From: Massospora cicadina
Lineage: Eukaryota; Entomophthoromycota; Entomophthoromycetes; Entomophthorales; Entomophthoraceae
DNA length: 64,000 bases
NCBI GenBank assembly: GCA_022478985.1
Contig: JAKSZP010017439.1
Location: 1 to 64,000 of the forward strand
Reading direction: 5' to 3'
Part shown: one piece after another, positions 21,791 to 33,784 of the stretch
Layout: each line of letters opens with the position of its first letter
How positions within the stretch are numbered: the first letter of the stretch is position 1
Made by a program: the position numbers and the translations under genes
The notes under the pieces: generated by a model
What the model saw: only the letters and a program-made list of their open reading frames with translations
What the model was told of the DNA's origin: nothing
Database searches by the model: none

Positions 21791-22439
21791 CTGATTAGGG
21801 TTTTGGATACCATTAATATCTGATCTCCAAGTAAAAAAGTAAAAGAGCCCTAAAATAAACATGACTCCTTTTTTATTTCCCTCTATTTGTAAAGTCAAAT
21901 TTCAAGTCTTAGGAGGAAAAACTAAGATCCCCTGAGGCGGTGACGCAGAAAATGGGATACCTCTATATGCCCCCATCATAATAAGATACCTTCTGGATAT
22001 CAAGTTATTGCAGATATGTGGATCAAGACTCACATCCCTCCTAATCAAGTTTTGGAGCTAAGTGGACACCTGAATCCTTATATCAAAGAAGCGTTAGCCT
22101 GCCTAGAACTTGGATCACGCTTACAGGAAATCTATCTCTATTATATTAGAATTCCTAACAAAACAATACCCTCCAAGTCCCTTGATATGCCCTATCACTT
22201 ATGTAAAATTATGTACCATCGTAAATATTGCTGATGTGAGATTTTATGGCTCCTTATAAGATCTAAGGTTTGATCCCCTGCCCACAATAGATCTGATCAA
22301 AAGTAAAATTGGAGATAATCTCATAACAAACAAACGCCAGAATGTTGAAGATCTTCTTGAGGAGTATTGAAATATCTTTTCCTCAGGACCAGGTGACTAT
22401 AAAAATTATCAGGAGTAATTTACCAAATTAGAACCAAGT

Positions 22440-22668
22440 CTCATCCTCCATTTAAATACCAAGCCTACAGAAAATCTTAAGTCAAAGAAGCTCAATTGGC
22501 CCTAGAGCTACAGCAACTATTGAAAGTGGGATTACTTGTGCCTTCTATAGACCTGTGGGCTTCCCTACTTTTATAAAGAAGAAGGATGGTGGCCGCCATG
22601 TTGTCATAGATATTGCTGACTAAATTATAATACACAAAAAGATAGCTATCCCTTGCTGCATATAGATA
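22440..22668 (+). pseudogene. RT of element D, N-terminal part
   Basis: The frames give QLALELQQLLKVGLLVPS, KKDGGRHVVID and, one frame away, NYNTQKDSYPLLHIDN. These are the first RT blocks (the primer grip region and the SYPLPxID block). The reading stops right after HIDN, where sequence unrelated to RT begins. The next RT block appears at about 30152. Confidence 0.82.
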
Positions 22669-22744
22669 ACTAGTGAAATACATGTGCTTTGCTACAGAGT
22701 TTATAGCTTACCAGATAATTTCTTTATTTTATATTTTATATGAT

Positions 22745-23445
22745 ACAGATAACCACCAACCGCTCAGCCAAACCCATTAAACTTATTGGATTAACTAAAT
22801 TCTACAACCACTTGACCGAACCCAATTGCCCTATTAAATCAACCAAAAATTATAAACTACTCAGTCATAATTAAAACCAACTAAAACTTATAACTTACCA
22901 AACTACTAAGCAACCACCATAACCTATTGAATCTATTAAATCAACCAAAAAGCACTCAGCCAAAGCTAAACTGAACCTATCAAATTAACCAAAGACTGTC
23001 AACCACTTGGCCAACTAAAACTAATCCCATCAAATCAAAAAATTACCAAACCAAACTGATACTTAAAACCAATTAAGCTTATCAAACTCAACCATATTTA
23101 CCAAATAATTAGCCAAAACCTATTATACTGTTAAATCAACCAAAAACAACTAGCCACTTGGCCAAACTCAAACTGAACCTGTTGAATCAACTAAAACCCA
23201 ATACTTATCAGCCAAACCTAATTAAACTATTGTATCAACCACAAACCACCAAATCTCCCTAAGCTAAATTACACTTTTTAATTTAACCAAATTACCAACT
23301 AATTTCCAAAATGAATTAAATTTATCAGATCAACTAAATATTCATACACTTGGCAAAAGCATACTGAAACTACCAACAAATCAACTAAAAACCACAAACC
23401 AAATAACTAATATTAATTGAATTTATCAAATTGGCTGATTTACAA
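22745..23445. repeat. Degenerate tandem repeat with a period near 50 bp
   Basis: The words ATCAACCAAAA, CAGCCAAAC and their variants recur at about 22790, 22838, 22941, 22988, 23036, 23085, 23135, 23187, 23237, 23284, 23331, 23380 and 23434. The usual step is 47-54 bases, giving roughly 14 diverged units. The strand is strongly A- and C-rich with very few G residues. It looks like an old minisatellite or satellite fragment. Confidence 0.65.
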
Positions 23446-23991
23446 ATAATCCTTAATCCAAAACTGATGCAGAAATGACATAAAGCTAAGATTCTGCCAA
23501 TCATTTTGTTGACGGTTGCTCTGTGTTTCTATGATCTGAAATTTTATACCTTAAAATAGTAATATTTATCTGCAATCTAAAGTCTGATTTAAAAATGATA
23601 TAAAATAAGATCCTACAAATCATATTGTTATTAGATCAGGGAACTTTCATTTTTATATAACATAGCCTATTAGATGATAAAAGTGATTAAAAAAGTGATT
23701 GCACTAGGACTTAATCTACTGACCTTTATATAATATAAAATTAGAGCAAAAAAGCTAAGCAAATTATGCTAGAGGTTGTATTTATAAAATCAATTAGGTT
23801 TTGATTCAAAATTCTAATTTAGATCAACTTGCTATCTAGCCAAATGACCACTAACCACATAAACCATTTATAATATTGAAAAAGTAAATATATAACTGCT
23901 ACTTTTCTCTCTTTGCAATCACTTTTGCAACTTATTCAATTCAAGTCTGATTCTAGTTTGATAATCTCACAGAGGAGATTAGTCTGCGCCC

Positions 23992-25402
23992 ATGTCAGGG
24001 AGCAGTTGGGAAAGTAAGGAAAGAGGAGCAGATGGTAGGCCTATGGCCTCAAACGTTTGAAAACGCCCTGGAGAAACTGGCAGAATAGAAAAAAATAAAA
24101 AACTGGCGGTCACTATTTCCCCAGAAATCCTTGCTTGGCAAGCATGATGCAACCATTACATCAACACGCCGCACTCCCAACCACTCTCGTTGGTGGAATA
24201 TGGAGTCTGTGTGTTTCTGGACATCCAACAAACAGCTTTATGGGAAAAATTTTGTGAATGTGCACACACTTTTTCCTGACTGCAGTGTACGTCGCACCTC
24301 ACTCCATGTCACATGGTTGGCTGGACCTCAGTTTCAAAAACAAGGAGGCAGCAGATGAAGCTGCTGCAGTGCGTGTAGTGATCAACCTCCCCGAAGGGCG
24401 ATGGGTCATCAAAACCAAATGCACCAGATGGACAAAATCCAACCAAATTTTCCTCACGTTTGACTTTTTGCCTACTACGGTCAAACATGCCATTTTGGAG
24501 CAGCACCTGAAAGATGGTCTCACCGTGTATGGCGAAATACAATCTTTTGAGATGCAACACTTTATGCTGATGCCACACCTGTGCACTGGCAAAGCCATCG
24601 CAGTTCTGACCCCAACTGAGGAGATTGCAAAGGACCTAACCCAGATCCCACACTCCACATATATCAATATTGAAGGGCATACCACCCACCCTTTCCGGGT
24701 AATCATGGACAGCGCACCCCCCATCTGCACCCACTGTGATGCATTAAGCCATAAGGCACATGCATGCCCCACCAAGGAGGGCATCACATTCCAAGATCTC
24801 CCCTCGGCGGCCATGGCCAGTGGAGAGGCGCACTATGAACCAACCACAAGCACCAAAGAGGCTTTCCCGTGGGGAGCATAAGGCTGCTACCTACTGGTAA
24901 AACCTATCTCCCCTCAAGAGTGGAAGAAGGCCAAACAGGCCCGCAGGGCCACAGCCAAGGAAGCGGCCAAAGTCGCCTCCACTATCCCACACTCCCAACG
25001 CCAGGAGGACATCAAAACCTTCGCGGCAGAAGCAACTCAGGAATCCATCGACCAATCAGATTGGGAAGCCCATGCCAATTGGGCCAACCAATCTGAGGAT
25101 CCGATGGGTGAGTTGATCTCACCTGACCTTTGCAACCAAGCTCCGGTTGGTACTTACTTGGTTTCCAACCTACCTTAAAATTTTTTTTTGACCTGAACAT
25201 TGGCGCACTGAACTCATCTGCACCACAAAAAATTCGCTCAACGTTGGGGAAACAAAAAGCAAAGGCAAAAGCCAACGAGAACCTTTCTGCTAAAATTAAC
25301 AAAACTACTGATAGCGTTGCTGCAAACACCCATGCTGCTATGAAGGCCCATGGGGATCTAGAGGAGGCTAGTGGGCCTGGGTGCCCACCCCCTCATTCCT
25401 AA
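23992..25402 (+). pseudogene. ORF1 of LINE A (nucleic-acid-binding, zinc knuckle)
   Basis: The first ATG after the 5' UTR (23992) is followed by frame changes and stops. The longest intact part (24258-24881, 207 residues) has an RNA-binding-like fold region (FKNKEAADEAAAVRVVINLP, IFLTFDFLPTTV) and a CCHC zinc knuckle, CTHCDALSHKAHACP, near 24727-24771. A Lys/Ala-rich tail (KKAKQARRATAKEAAK) and the frame 25130-25402 complete it. LINE ORF1 proteins coat the RNA and act as chaperones. It ends at 25402, six bases before the ORF2 ATG and in the same frame. Confidence 0.85.
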
Positions 25403-25408
25403 GGTGCG

Positions 25409-28400
25409 ATGGGGGAAACCTTCACTTTAGGGACGTTGAATATCGCCAGACTCAAGGCCTCGCTGTCCCAGGCTAGGAAACTGAGTTTTTTACAAAAAAA
25501 TTTACCCATAGATATCCTGGCCATCCAGGAGTCCCACTGACTGTGAGGTTCTGAGGATGCTTGGAAAACCATGCTCCTCCCTTCCCTATCCTTTTGGTCA
25601 GAGCACTGTGGGGTGCTTGTTCAGAAAAACAATTTTTTAAAATTTTTATCATCAGAATCCTTCCTCAATGGCTGAGTCCTCATTGTCACTTTCTTGTGGG
25701 CTGACGTGGCGCATGCTATTGTCAACATCTATGCCCCAACCTATGCATGAGAGCATCGGGAATTTTTCTCATTGGTCAAATCCCTCCCGTTATCCCCAGA
25801 CCCTCTCATAGTCAGCGACATGAACTGTTGGCTAAACACACCCATGGACCGTTGGCCTTCCTCCTCCCACGCCCCAGGGTCACGTAGAACTTCGCGTTCT
25901 AAAGACCACCCTTGGGTTAATAGATGCGCTGCCGTGGCAAACCCCGCTGCTCAAAAACATGATGCGCCCCCACATCCACAATGGCCAATTAAGGTCCATG
26001 ACCTGCATCAACCTTATCCTCATGCCGGCGAAATTTCAATCTCACATTTCCCACTTCCAAACATCAAAAATAGAATTCTCCAACCACTGGCTGGTCTCAA
26101 TAACCTACCACTTACCTGTCACAGTGGCTAAGGCCCCACATTGGTGCAAACTCTGCCCTCCCGAACTTGCATTGCCAGGATTTTCCACTTAAGTGGAATC
26201 AGCAACTTTGGCAAAAGAGTTTGTTACACCATTTTGCGCGGACCCAATTTCCACATGGTCAGCCTTTAAAAAGGATACCATCCGCCACTCTCGCCACCTC
26301 TCCTCCTGACACTCACAAGCCACATTGGCCATCATTTCGCGCGCTCTGGCAGAGTTGGCACACCTAGAGTCCAACATCCCAGCCACAGGCTACAGCCCTG
26401 CATGGGGCCAGAAGTGGGCGGAGGCAGCCGCCCACCTCAACGCGCTCAAAAGGCAACACAAACATCAGGTTTGTGTTCAGTACAGGGCCAAATGTATTAC
26501 AGAGGGCGATAAGTGCGCCACATATTTTTTTAAAAAATTCTTCACACCACGCCAGAGAGTGGCCTGCACACAGGTGTGGAGATTGGATAATTTTGTCACA
26601 GATATGCCAGCTGAAGTGGCAATCGAAATACAAAAGTATCACTCCAAGTTATACTGATCTAGTCCAATTCAGCTGGCTGAAGTGGCAAAATTTTTTGACT
26701 GAACCCACATCTGCACCGTTTCCTGATACCCAGAATTAATGAATTTGGTTACTATGAATGAACTCTGGACAGACATCCGCGGTGCACCAAATCAGAAATG
26801 CCCAGGCCCAGATGGCATTCCATATGAATTCTACAAAAAGTACTTCAAAAATATGTCCCCACTGCTGCTTGCCTCCATTAACCAGAGCCTTCTGGAAACG
26901 CGCCTCATACCAGGAGGACAAGAGGCCTTCACCGTCACACTCTTCAAGAAAGGGGACAAGCTAGACTTAGCCAACTGGCGCCCCATTTCTTTAACTAACA
27001 CGGATACAAAAATTAAAACTAAAATCATGGCTAACCGTTTAGGATCGTAGCATCTGCCACCATCTCCCCAGAACAATTCAGTTTCAAACCTAGAAGGTCG
27101 ATTTGGGACAACGTGCACTCTGTGGCTAACGCATGCCAGTCCACAGCCTCTGGGGCACTTGTATTCTTGGACCAACAGAAGGCCTATGATAGAGTAAACT
27201 GGGAATACCTCAGGGCCTGCCTCCATCAATTCCGCTAACCCCCTCGCTCCATCAACTGGGTAATGCTACTCACAGAATCTGCAATGGCAGTGCGTGGCCC
27301 TGGCTTCCTAACAGAAGTAGTCCGCCCTCAAAGGGGCTTACGACAAGGGGACCCCCTTAGCCCACTCTTATACTACTTCAGCCTTGACCCACTACTTCGA
27401 AACTTGAATGCCCACCTCACTGGGGTCCATGTACCAGGCCAAGCCCCAGTCAAGATGATGGCGTTTGCAGACGACTGTGTGGTAGGGGTGTCTAATAATA
27501 AAGACGCACGCGCGCTTGAAGCTCTAATCCAGGAGTATTCCCAGGTAAGTAATGATGCACTGAACGCTTCCAAAACTGAAATCATCCTCCTTGGTTGGTA
27601 TCAAACCTGCTGGGCCCCAGCGACCAGTGCTCAGCCCGGCCCATCTGCTTGCACACATGCTCGCCCTCCCTGCTCACCCCACACCACCCCACTAGTGCTC
27701 CCCTTCATGCCACGCCCTACCATAGGGCCTGTCCGCCACCTGGGTGTGTGGGTGGAGGCAGGTGGGTACGCATCAGCAGTAATGGAAAGTCATATTATAG
27801 CCAACGTGATGAAGCGCATCGCCTCCCTCAGAGCCCACCCTACTTCCCTTACTGGCAGGGTTGTTTTAGCCAACTCTATGATTCTCTCCAAAGTCTGGTT
27901 TGGAGCCCACGCCATCCCCTTCTCCCCAGGCTTTTTCAAATCCTTGTATGCCCTTCTGCAAGGATGGCTTTGGTCAGGCCGCCCACCACCAGTATGGCTA
28001 GAGGTCATGTTTGGCCCTCATCATCATGGTGGCATGGGCCTGCTTGACTTCAAAGCCCATGCTGCCAAGATCCTGGGCACCTGGATTGCGGCTGTCACCG
28101 CCCCTACGCTCCCCTCCCAATACTGGTCCCACGCGGCCCACTCCAACTTCTCCCGCGCCTTGGGCCTTAAAAATCCATCGAACCCTCACTCCTTGATGAA
28201 ATACCTGGCTTCCCACCCATTGGCCACAGGTCCTCACAGTACTAAAACCCACTACAAATGAATCCTCCTCTCCATGCAGAGCGCTGAGTGGAGAATTCGT
28301 ATTTGTGGACACACAGTCCAGAGAGGCCGCCCCTCTCCTCAGTTCACACAAGAGGTACAGGGGTTACCCATTTAAGATGGCGTGATCCCCACACGGCCCC

Positions 28401-28921
28401 ATGTCCTATCCAGGGTAGACTACCTGGACATGATGGACATCCCTTACTCCATTGAGACTCAGAAGACTAAATGGAAATACGCACACCATCCTCTGTTGCA
28501 GCCTCAAATCTGTTCCCATGTGTGGCGCTGCCTGAGGTGGGTGTACCATACAGCTGAGCGCTCTAACGCTTTACACTCATCCTGCGTCATGTGTGGCCAG
28601 TATGGAATGCTGTTCCACCACATGGAGAAGTGTCCTACCTCTAAAGTGATATGGCGCGAAGTTCAACGTCTGCTTGGCCAGGATCAAACACATCCCTTCA
28701 GTCTGTCAAGAGATATGTTTGCTTTATCAATGGCCTCCCCCCTTCCACCTTCCCTCTGTGCTCTGGTGGTTGCAATCGCCATGTGGACTATCCACACAAT
28801 TGTCTTGGATGCCATCGCAGGCTCCACCCCCACCCTCCCAGAAGCTGTCCACAGATTCCAGTCTCATTTGGTGGACCACTTTCAGGCGTGGATGTTTGGA
28901 TACCTCCCACCGCGTCACTGA
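25409..28921 (+). pseudogene. ORF2 of LINE A (endonuclease and reverse transcriptase)
   Basis: ORF2 opens at 25409 with an apurinic-type endonuclease: FTLGTLNIARLKA, IDILAIQESH, IVNIYAPTYA and VSDMNC (GDFN-like). RT follows: CPGPDGIPYEFYKKY (about 26800), LANWRPISL, FKPRRSIWDNVHS, LVFLDQQKAYDRVNWEYL, LRQGDPLSPLLYY, and the catalytic box MAFADDCVVG (about 27460). Frame 27263-28261 is 332 residues long. The C-terminus (28382-28921) has the CVMCGQYGMLFHHMEKCP Cys/His motif. No RNase H is seen. Stops and frameshifts, mostly in the endonuclease, make it inactive. Confidence 0.92.
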
Positions 28922-29184
28922 CAGCTGGTCTCCTCCTGGTTCCCAGATTGGTTCATCAAATCAGACCCTTTCCTCCACACGTGTTCAATAGTGGCTATGG
29001 ACCCTTCACACATTCCCTCCCCCTCCCCATAGTGGCGTTCCCGCTGGCAACAAGAGATAGCATCGCTTCTCTGGGGTGCCTTCCCTGTTACTAAGTTTAG
29101 TTTCTTTTGGGTCAAATTTGGAAGTGTTCATCCCATGGTCAGCCTTCCTCACAACAAATAAATAAAAATAAATATATAACTGCT

Positions 29185-30151
29185 CAGCCATAATATTATA
29201 CCAATTACCATCAAAAAATATAAGATTTTCACTTGTTACATATAAAACTTTTATTTTACTAAAAATTAAAATAAATTCTTTCTTATTGCACCTCTATATT
29301 TAGTGAATATCTATGTAAAGTTTCATTGTTCTAGGCCTTGTCATTGTTGAGATACATTGATGAGTGAGTGAGTGGGCTATGGCAAATATATTATAGACTA
29401 GGTGACTCATGAAAATACTTACATCACTTTTGGTAATATGATCCATTATACAACTATCCTGTGGATAGTAATTTAATCAATAAAAATAGATTATTGAAAA
29501 TAATGAATGATGACAAACTGGCAAAAATATAATGAAAATAAAAGCTAATTTTTAATTAATAGACTAATTTTAAAGTTGTAAAAAATTAATAATAAAAAAT
29601 TAGTAAATATACAAATATTGTGACAAATAATTTGAAATAAAGATTTACTTTTTGTAATTCAAATGCAATAGATATTTTTCACATTAATTGTATATTTACT
29701 ATTTTTTTATCAAAAATTATGACAACAAACACTTGCTATCTCAATATTATTGAGGTTAGAATAGTGCTCCAATGCTTTTGCAAATGCTGTATTACATACT
29801 TGTTGTAAATTTCGATTGACACATTGTTTATACATTGTTTATACATTTATACGTTGTTTATATGTCATTTATACGTTTATTCTATTCTATTCTATTCTAG
29901 TCTATTCAGAGACTTCAGCGCCACCATGACACTTTATATATGTTTTTTTTAAATGGAATATTTTAAAATGTAAGTATTAAAATATATTTCTTAATTAAAA
30001 CATTAATTTCAAAATATTTACTTACTTTCAATCATTAAAGAAACAAATAATCTTCAAAATGGCATATCAAACATTAATTTTGATACAGTATTTAGGGAGA
30101 TACTTCATACCAACAAAAAAAACCTTTTAGAAATAATATATAGAGTTCCCT
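29185..30151. other. AT-rich DNA right of LINE A
   Basis: Nothing coding is visible. It holds simple repeats at about 29819-29908: diverged TTTATACATTG-type units followed by about five TTCTA pentamers. It is the right part of the foreign insertion in element D. No similarity to its left part beyond base composition was noticed. Confidence 0.5.
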
Positions 30152-30540
30152 TATGCTTAATGTCAGGTTCCCATTATTTTTGGCTATGGATCTCACTAGT
30201 GGGTACTGGAAAATTGACTTGTCACCTAAAGACTGTGAAATTGTGACTTAATTTCAAGTGAAGGATTATTTGAGAGACTTGAATGCCGCAGATGTTATGT
30301 AATACCCCCGCCACCTTCCAGCAAGCCATGGATGGACCCTTAGGTGATTCAAAACGCTCCTGTGTGCTAGTTTACCTTGACAATATCACAAAATTTTGAG
30401 AACTTTTATCAAACACATGGCTCATCTAAGGAAAGCCTTTCAGTGGTTATGTTGAGCTTTGCTAAAACCAAAGCCATCAAATTCTCCTTTTTTAAAGTGA
30501 AATAGATTTTTTGGGCCATAAGGAAGGTAAAGCAGGATTA
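30152..30540 (+). pseudogene. RT of element D, palm region
   Basis: Resumes with LMSGSHYF, then in the next frame LAMDLTSGYWKIDLSPKDCE, the second RT block. The catalytic box near 30365-30400 reads CVLVYLDNITKF, so the second Asp of YxDD is Asn. Further frames give MAHLRKAFQWL. Stops occur throughout. It continues the fragment that ends at 22668. Confidence 0.82.
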
Positions 30541-30799
30541 CTATGATGGATTATAAGGTCATGGTCAATTATGAGATGCCCCTAAATCTCTTCATGATGT
30601 ACAGGTTTTTGAGGGATGGTAGGATATTGTCACCAGTTTATTCCATACTTTGCCAATACATCCAATTCTTTAGTATATCTATTGAAGAAGGGTATACCCT
30701 TCCAATGGAAAGAAGAACAACAGCATGCATTTGACCTATTGTGCATAGCTCTTTCCACTCTTTAATACTTATACATCCTAATTTCAATAATCCTTTTTA

Positions 30800-31250
30800 C
30801 TTTTTATAAATGCCAGCAATATAGCTATAAGTACTATGTTATCTCAGCACAATAAAACTTAGTGGATCATCCCATCGCCTATTATAGCAAAACCCTACCC
30901 TAGAGTTGAATGCAACTATAGCATTACTGAATGCAAATTCTTGGCGGTACTAATAGCTATTAAGCATTATGCCCCTTATTTGTATGGGAATAATACTGTA
31001 ATTACCAGACATGCTTCATTGCAGTGGCTGCAACAAATGAAGGATCTTGACAGGAGGCTAGCCTGATGGGCATCAGAATATAAAACTACAATATTTTCAT
31101 CATTCATTACCCAGGGCCCATACACCAAAATGCAAATTTCCTATCCAGGCTCCCCATATTAACTTTAGCTGACCCTAAGGAGGATCCACTCTACAATCTC
31201 TTAACCAAAACACAATTATGGAAATATGAGCCCCCAACTCTTCAAAAATA
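30800..31250 (+). pseudogene. RNase H and tether of element D
   Basis: The frames give NYSITECKFLAVLIAIKHY and NTVITRHASLQWL, the second and third RNase H blocks, with the final Asp of the TDH block read as Arg. Next comes GPIHQNANFLSRLP, the typical segment that links RNase H to integrase. The first Asp block (NASNIAISTML) has lost its Asp. Confidence 0.75.
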
Positions 31251-31299
31251 AGAAAAAAATTGGAGAATATCTAAGTTAGATATGGCAAACTATACAAAC

Positions 31300-32396
31300 T
31301 CATATCTTAAAAATGGTTGCCCTACTTAGAACTTTGGCTTGTACTGACCTCATATTGGAGGAAAACTTGTAAGTATGCCACGGAGGAAGTTGGAAAGCTT
31401 ACCAGTGGCTCAAGACTCAATTCTATTAGATGGAATGCTTATCACAAATCTAGATGTATTAGAGTCCTGTCTGGTATGTAAAAGTCAAGCCAGACCTAAT
31501 CCATGACCTCAACATCCAGTGGTTACATCCTGAGAACCCTTCCATACTATTAGTATTGATGTTGTGGGAAGCCTCCCTCAAACCTTTAATGGTCATTCAT
31601 TCCTCCCTCTAGACTTTGATCATTTAACTAGTAGATTAAAGCTGTATCACTATCCTCTTCTTTGGAAGAAAGCAACTGCCACATTCCTATATGATCAGAT
31701 TTTCACCCAGAATGGGTGCCCTAACATAATTCTCTCCAATAATGGTCAAAAATTCTGATCATCAATAATGAATGATTTAGCTGAGCTAATGGGATCCACT
31801 TAGGTATTTTCCACTCCTTACCATCCTGCAACTAAAGGAAAGAGAGAGCGTGTAAATGGTACTTTACCTCAACCCTTTGGAATATGGCCACAACTGACCT
31901 CTTCATTGGCCACAATAAAAGCCTGGTGCAATTATGACCTATATAATAAGCTATCATTGACATATCAAAATGTCTCTCTTCCAAGAGTTGTATGGAAGAA
32001 ATCCTCAGCTTCCCTAAAAATGCAGGCCATGATAGAACAAGCTTCCCCTCAAAGCCCCCAAAGTTACTATGAGAAGTATCACCAATGAGATTATCTAACT
32101 TTAGGCCCTGGCTTCAGAGAACTTATCTGCTATCCATTACCAGAGAAACTATTAAGTTTGACGATAAGATGAACATCTGCACACCTTACAACTGGGTGAT
32201 CTAGTAATTTTCTATTATCATTGGCCTGGTGATTGTGAAAACAAATTGGGAACTAACTGGTTGAGGACCTACAAAGTTATCTATAACCCAGGTATTGAAC
32301 ACTCGATTTGGGAGTCACTCAGGGAACTGAGATAAATCGCATACACAGCCAATTTCTTCAGCTATTTCCCCATGTGCTAAGATCTAGAGGTGGAAT
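31300..32396 (+). pseudogene. Integrase of element D
   Basis: CLVCKSQARPNP marks the zinc-binding Cys pair. The core shows HTISIDVVGSLPQTF (about 31545-31590), CPNIILSNNGQKF (about 31720-31757) and KGKRERVNGTL (about 31830-31865). The second catalytic Asp is Asn, while the first Asp and the Glu remain. The C-terminal part reads LGDLVIFYYHWPGDCENKLG and TNWLRTYKV (about 32190-32280). Integrase ends just before the purine tract and the 3' LTR. Confidence 0.85.
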
Positions 32397-32961
32397 TGTC
32401 AGGATAATAACCAAATTAATTGAATTTTTTGTGTAGCTGATGAAAAAATTGAACCTGATCCAAAGAGATAGTCAAAACTATTGTCAGTGAATATCTCTGA
32501 CTAAATTCAAGGCCTCCTGATATCAGGGTTCAACCCTGACTTGTGCAAATAAATTATACTCAACCAAAACCTCTCAATATTGAGGTTCAAACCTGATTCA
32601 TTCATTGATCAAATTCTGATTGACAGACGTGACCAGAATGCCGCAGAATCCCAGTTTAGTAATAGATACAGATTTTGGCTCAGAAATGCTTGGAGATTCT
32701 TATGAGAAAAACTCCCTGATCTCTCATATAATCATATTTCTAAGTGAATAAAGAGTACTATATTTTTGCTGTTATTAATTTGGCCTACCTCTATTCATTT
32801 AGGGACGAAAATCATATTTTGGATTACCACTCAAGGAAATTTATCCTAAGTGAAGACTTTTTGTTAAAGAAAAGTAAATTTATAATCCAACACCCAGGAA
32901 CTTTGGGTTTATTGACCTTTGAAATAAAGGAAGAGCAGTTTAACATCCCTCCATCTCAACA
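32397..32961 (+). repeat. 3' LTR of element D
   Basis: Starts TGTCAGGATAATAACC and ends CATCTCAACA. Aligns with 18500-19060, and GTTAT follows as the diverged target duplication. Confidence 0.9.
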
Positions 32962-32966
32962 GTTAT

Positions 32967-33320
32967 TTTGTGTAACTACAAGAAAGAACACTTGAAATGA
33001 GACCAAAATATGAACAGGTAAGAGATGTGGCAAGAAACCTTAAGATTAACATTTTATACTCACAAAATAAAAGGATCACCAAGTGGAGGTGATTAAGAAG
33101 TGGATTAAATTCTTAACATGGTAAGGGTGGCCCAACAGTTTAAAGGAAAAACCAGCTCCAGGAAAGGATAAACATGATAGAAAGAATTCCAAAGCGAGCT
33201 TTAGAATTTTGAGCTCAACCTTTCTAAGGCTGACCTTTTAGGGGGCATTGCCCAAACCATTCCCAGGCTCTTAAGAGCCTAAATAATCGCTCAGGTGAGG
33301 CACAGTCAATTTAAAAAGAC
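32967..33320 (-). repeat. Right LTR of element F, second piece
   Basis: Corresponds to about 17370-17690 of the left LTR (shared AACAGGTAAG and GAGGCACAG blocks). It ends where the element at 33321 inserted. TCAAT (about 33306-33310) and TCAAG (42423-42427) may be the target duplication, so the true edge could be some ten bases to the left. Confidence 0.8.
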
Positions 33321-33520
33321 TGGTTCTTTCCAGTAGTGGACAAAGGCGTTGGTTACACCAACCAGGTAATAGTCCAAAACCCAGAAAGAACCCCAGATAA
33401 GGCTCTGGATGCCCGCATATCACTATTGTGGGATTGAATTAAAACTTGGAGAAGATTTAAGATTATGCTTAAACCTAACAGCACTCCTTGACCCCAGGAG
33501 AGAGCAAAAAGGTTTCATCA

Positions 33521-33567
33521 AGCGACTAAATTCAGTCTTTTTTTATAGTACTAGATGGTCCCAACCC
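33521..33567 (-). other. 3' end and A-run tail of LINE B with its target duplication
   Basis: On the minus strand the element ends GGGACCATCTAGTACTAT plus an A run, then continues into the 21-bp target copy 33521-33541, which is repeated with one mismatch at 39997-40017. This is the same 3' core found in the five micro-insertions of the window, with TACTAT where those have TACTA. Confidence 0.9.
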
Positions 33568-33784
33568 AAGGAGGGGATTCATCGATGTTTATTGAATTAC
33601 GCCTGGGCTCCTAAGAGCCTGAGGCGAGGGAAGGGGAGGGAGGAGGCATCGAGAAAGGGAGGGGGTTTGCGCGCCAGAGCCGTGCTGCAGTGACAACTGA
33701 GCGGGGGAGGGTTGGCGACATAGTGCAGACCTTCAGGGCCATCTCAAAGTGTACCCAAAAGTGGGTGATCATGTGTGGAAGGGT

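Larger units (their letters stand above)
23901..29168 (+). mobile_element. LINE A: full-length non-LTR retrotransposon, defective
   Basis: The 16-bp word TAAATATATAACTGCT stands at 23885-23900 and again at 29169-29184. Between them lies a 5268-bp element with a 91-bp 5' UTR, ORF1 with a zinc knuckle, ORF2 with endonuclease, RT and a C-terminal Cys/His motif, and an A-rich 3' end (AAATAAATAAAAA). Its 5' UTR resembles that of LINE B (TCTCTTT...CACTTTT...CAATTCA), so the two are relatives and both look complete at the 5' end. Several frames are still long, so it is one of the younger insertions here. Confidence 0.93.
22669..30151. mobile_element. Unidentified AT-rich insertion in RT of element D
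   Basis: RT motifs stop at about 22668 and resume at about 30152, so everything between is foreign to element D. LINE A and its duplicated target account for 23901-29184. The remaining roughly 2.2 kb (22669-23900 and 29185-30151) has no coding potential. It contains a roughly 50-bp satellite on the left and pentamer-type repeats on the right. No terminal inverted repeats or target duplication were found. It could be a non-autonomous DNA transposon or a satellite-bearing insertion. The edges are uncertain by tens of bases. Confidence 0.5.
18500..32961 (+). mobile_element. Ty3-type LTR retrotransposon D, defective
   Basis: LTRs at 18500-19060 and 32397-32961 (TG...CA) are flanked by GTTAA and GTTAT, a one-mismatch 5-bp target duplication. 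A primer-binding site (TGGTGCTCCATGCC) follows the 5' LTR and a purine-rich tract (AGATCTAGAGGTGGAAT) precedes the 3' LTR. Gag, protease, RT, RNase H and integrase follow in Ty3 order with no chromodomain. About 7.5 kb of foreign DNA, including LINE A, splits RT (about 22669-30151). Protease and primer-site similarity link D to the elements at 43851, 44231 and 55228. Confidence 0.9.

Noticed and set aside
24299..24814. 171-residue minus-strand frame in LINE A
   Set aside because: It is antisense to ORF1, which has a recognisable zinc knuckle.
29819..29908. Regularly spaced repeats that might suggest a CRISPR array
   Set aside because: Units are short, contiguous and AT-rich (microsatellite-like) without spacers, and the sequence is eukaryotic.
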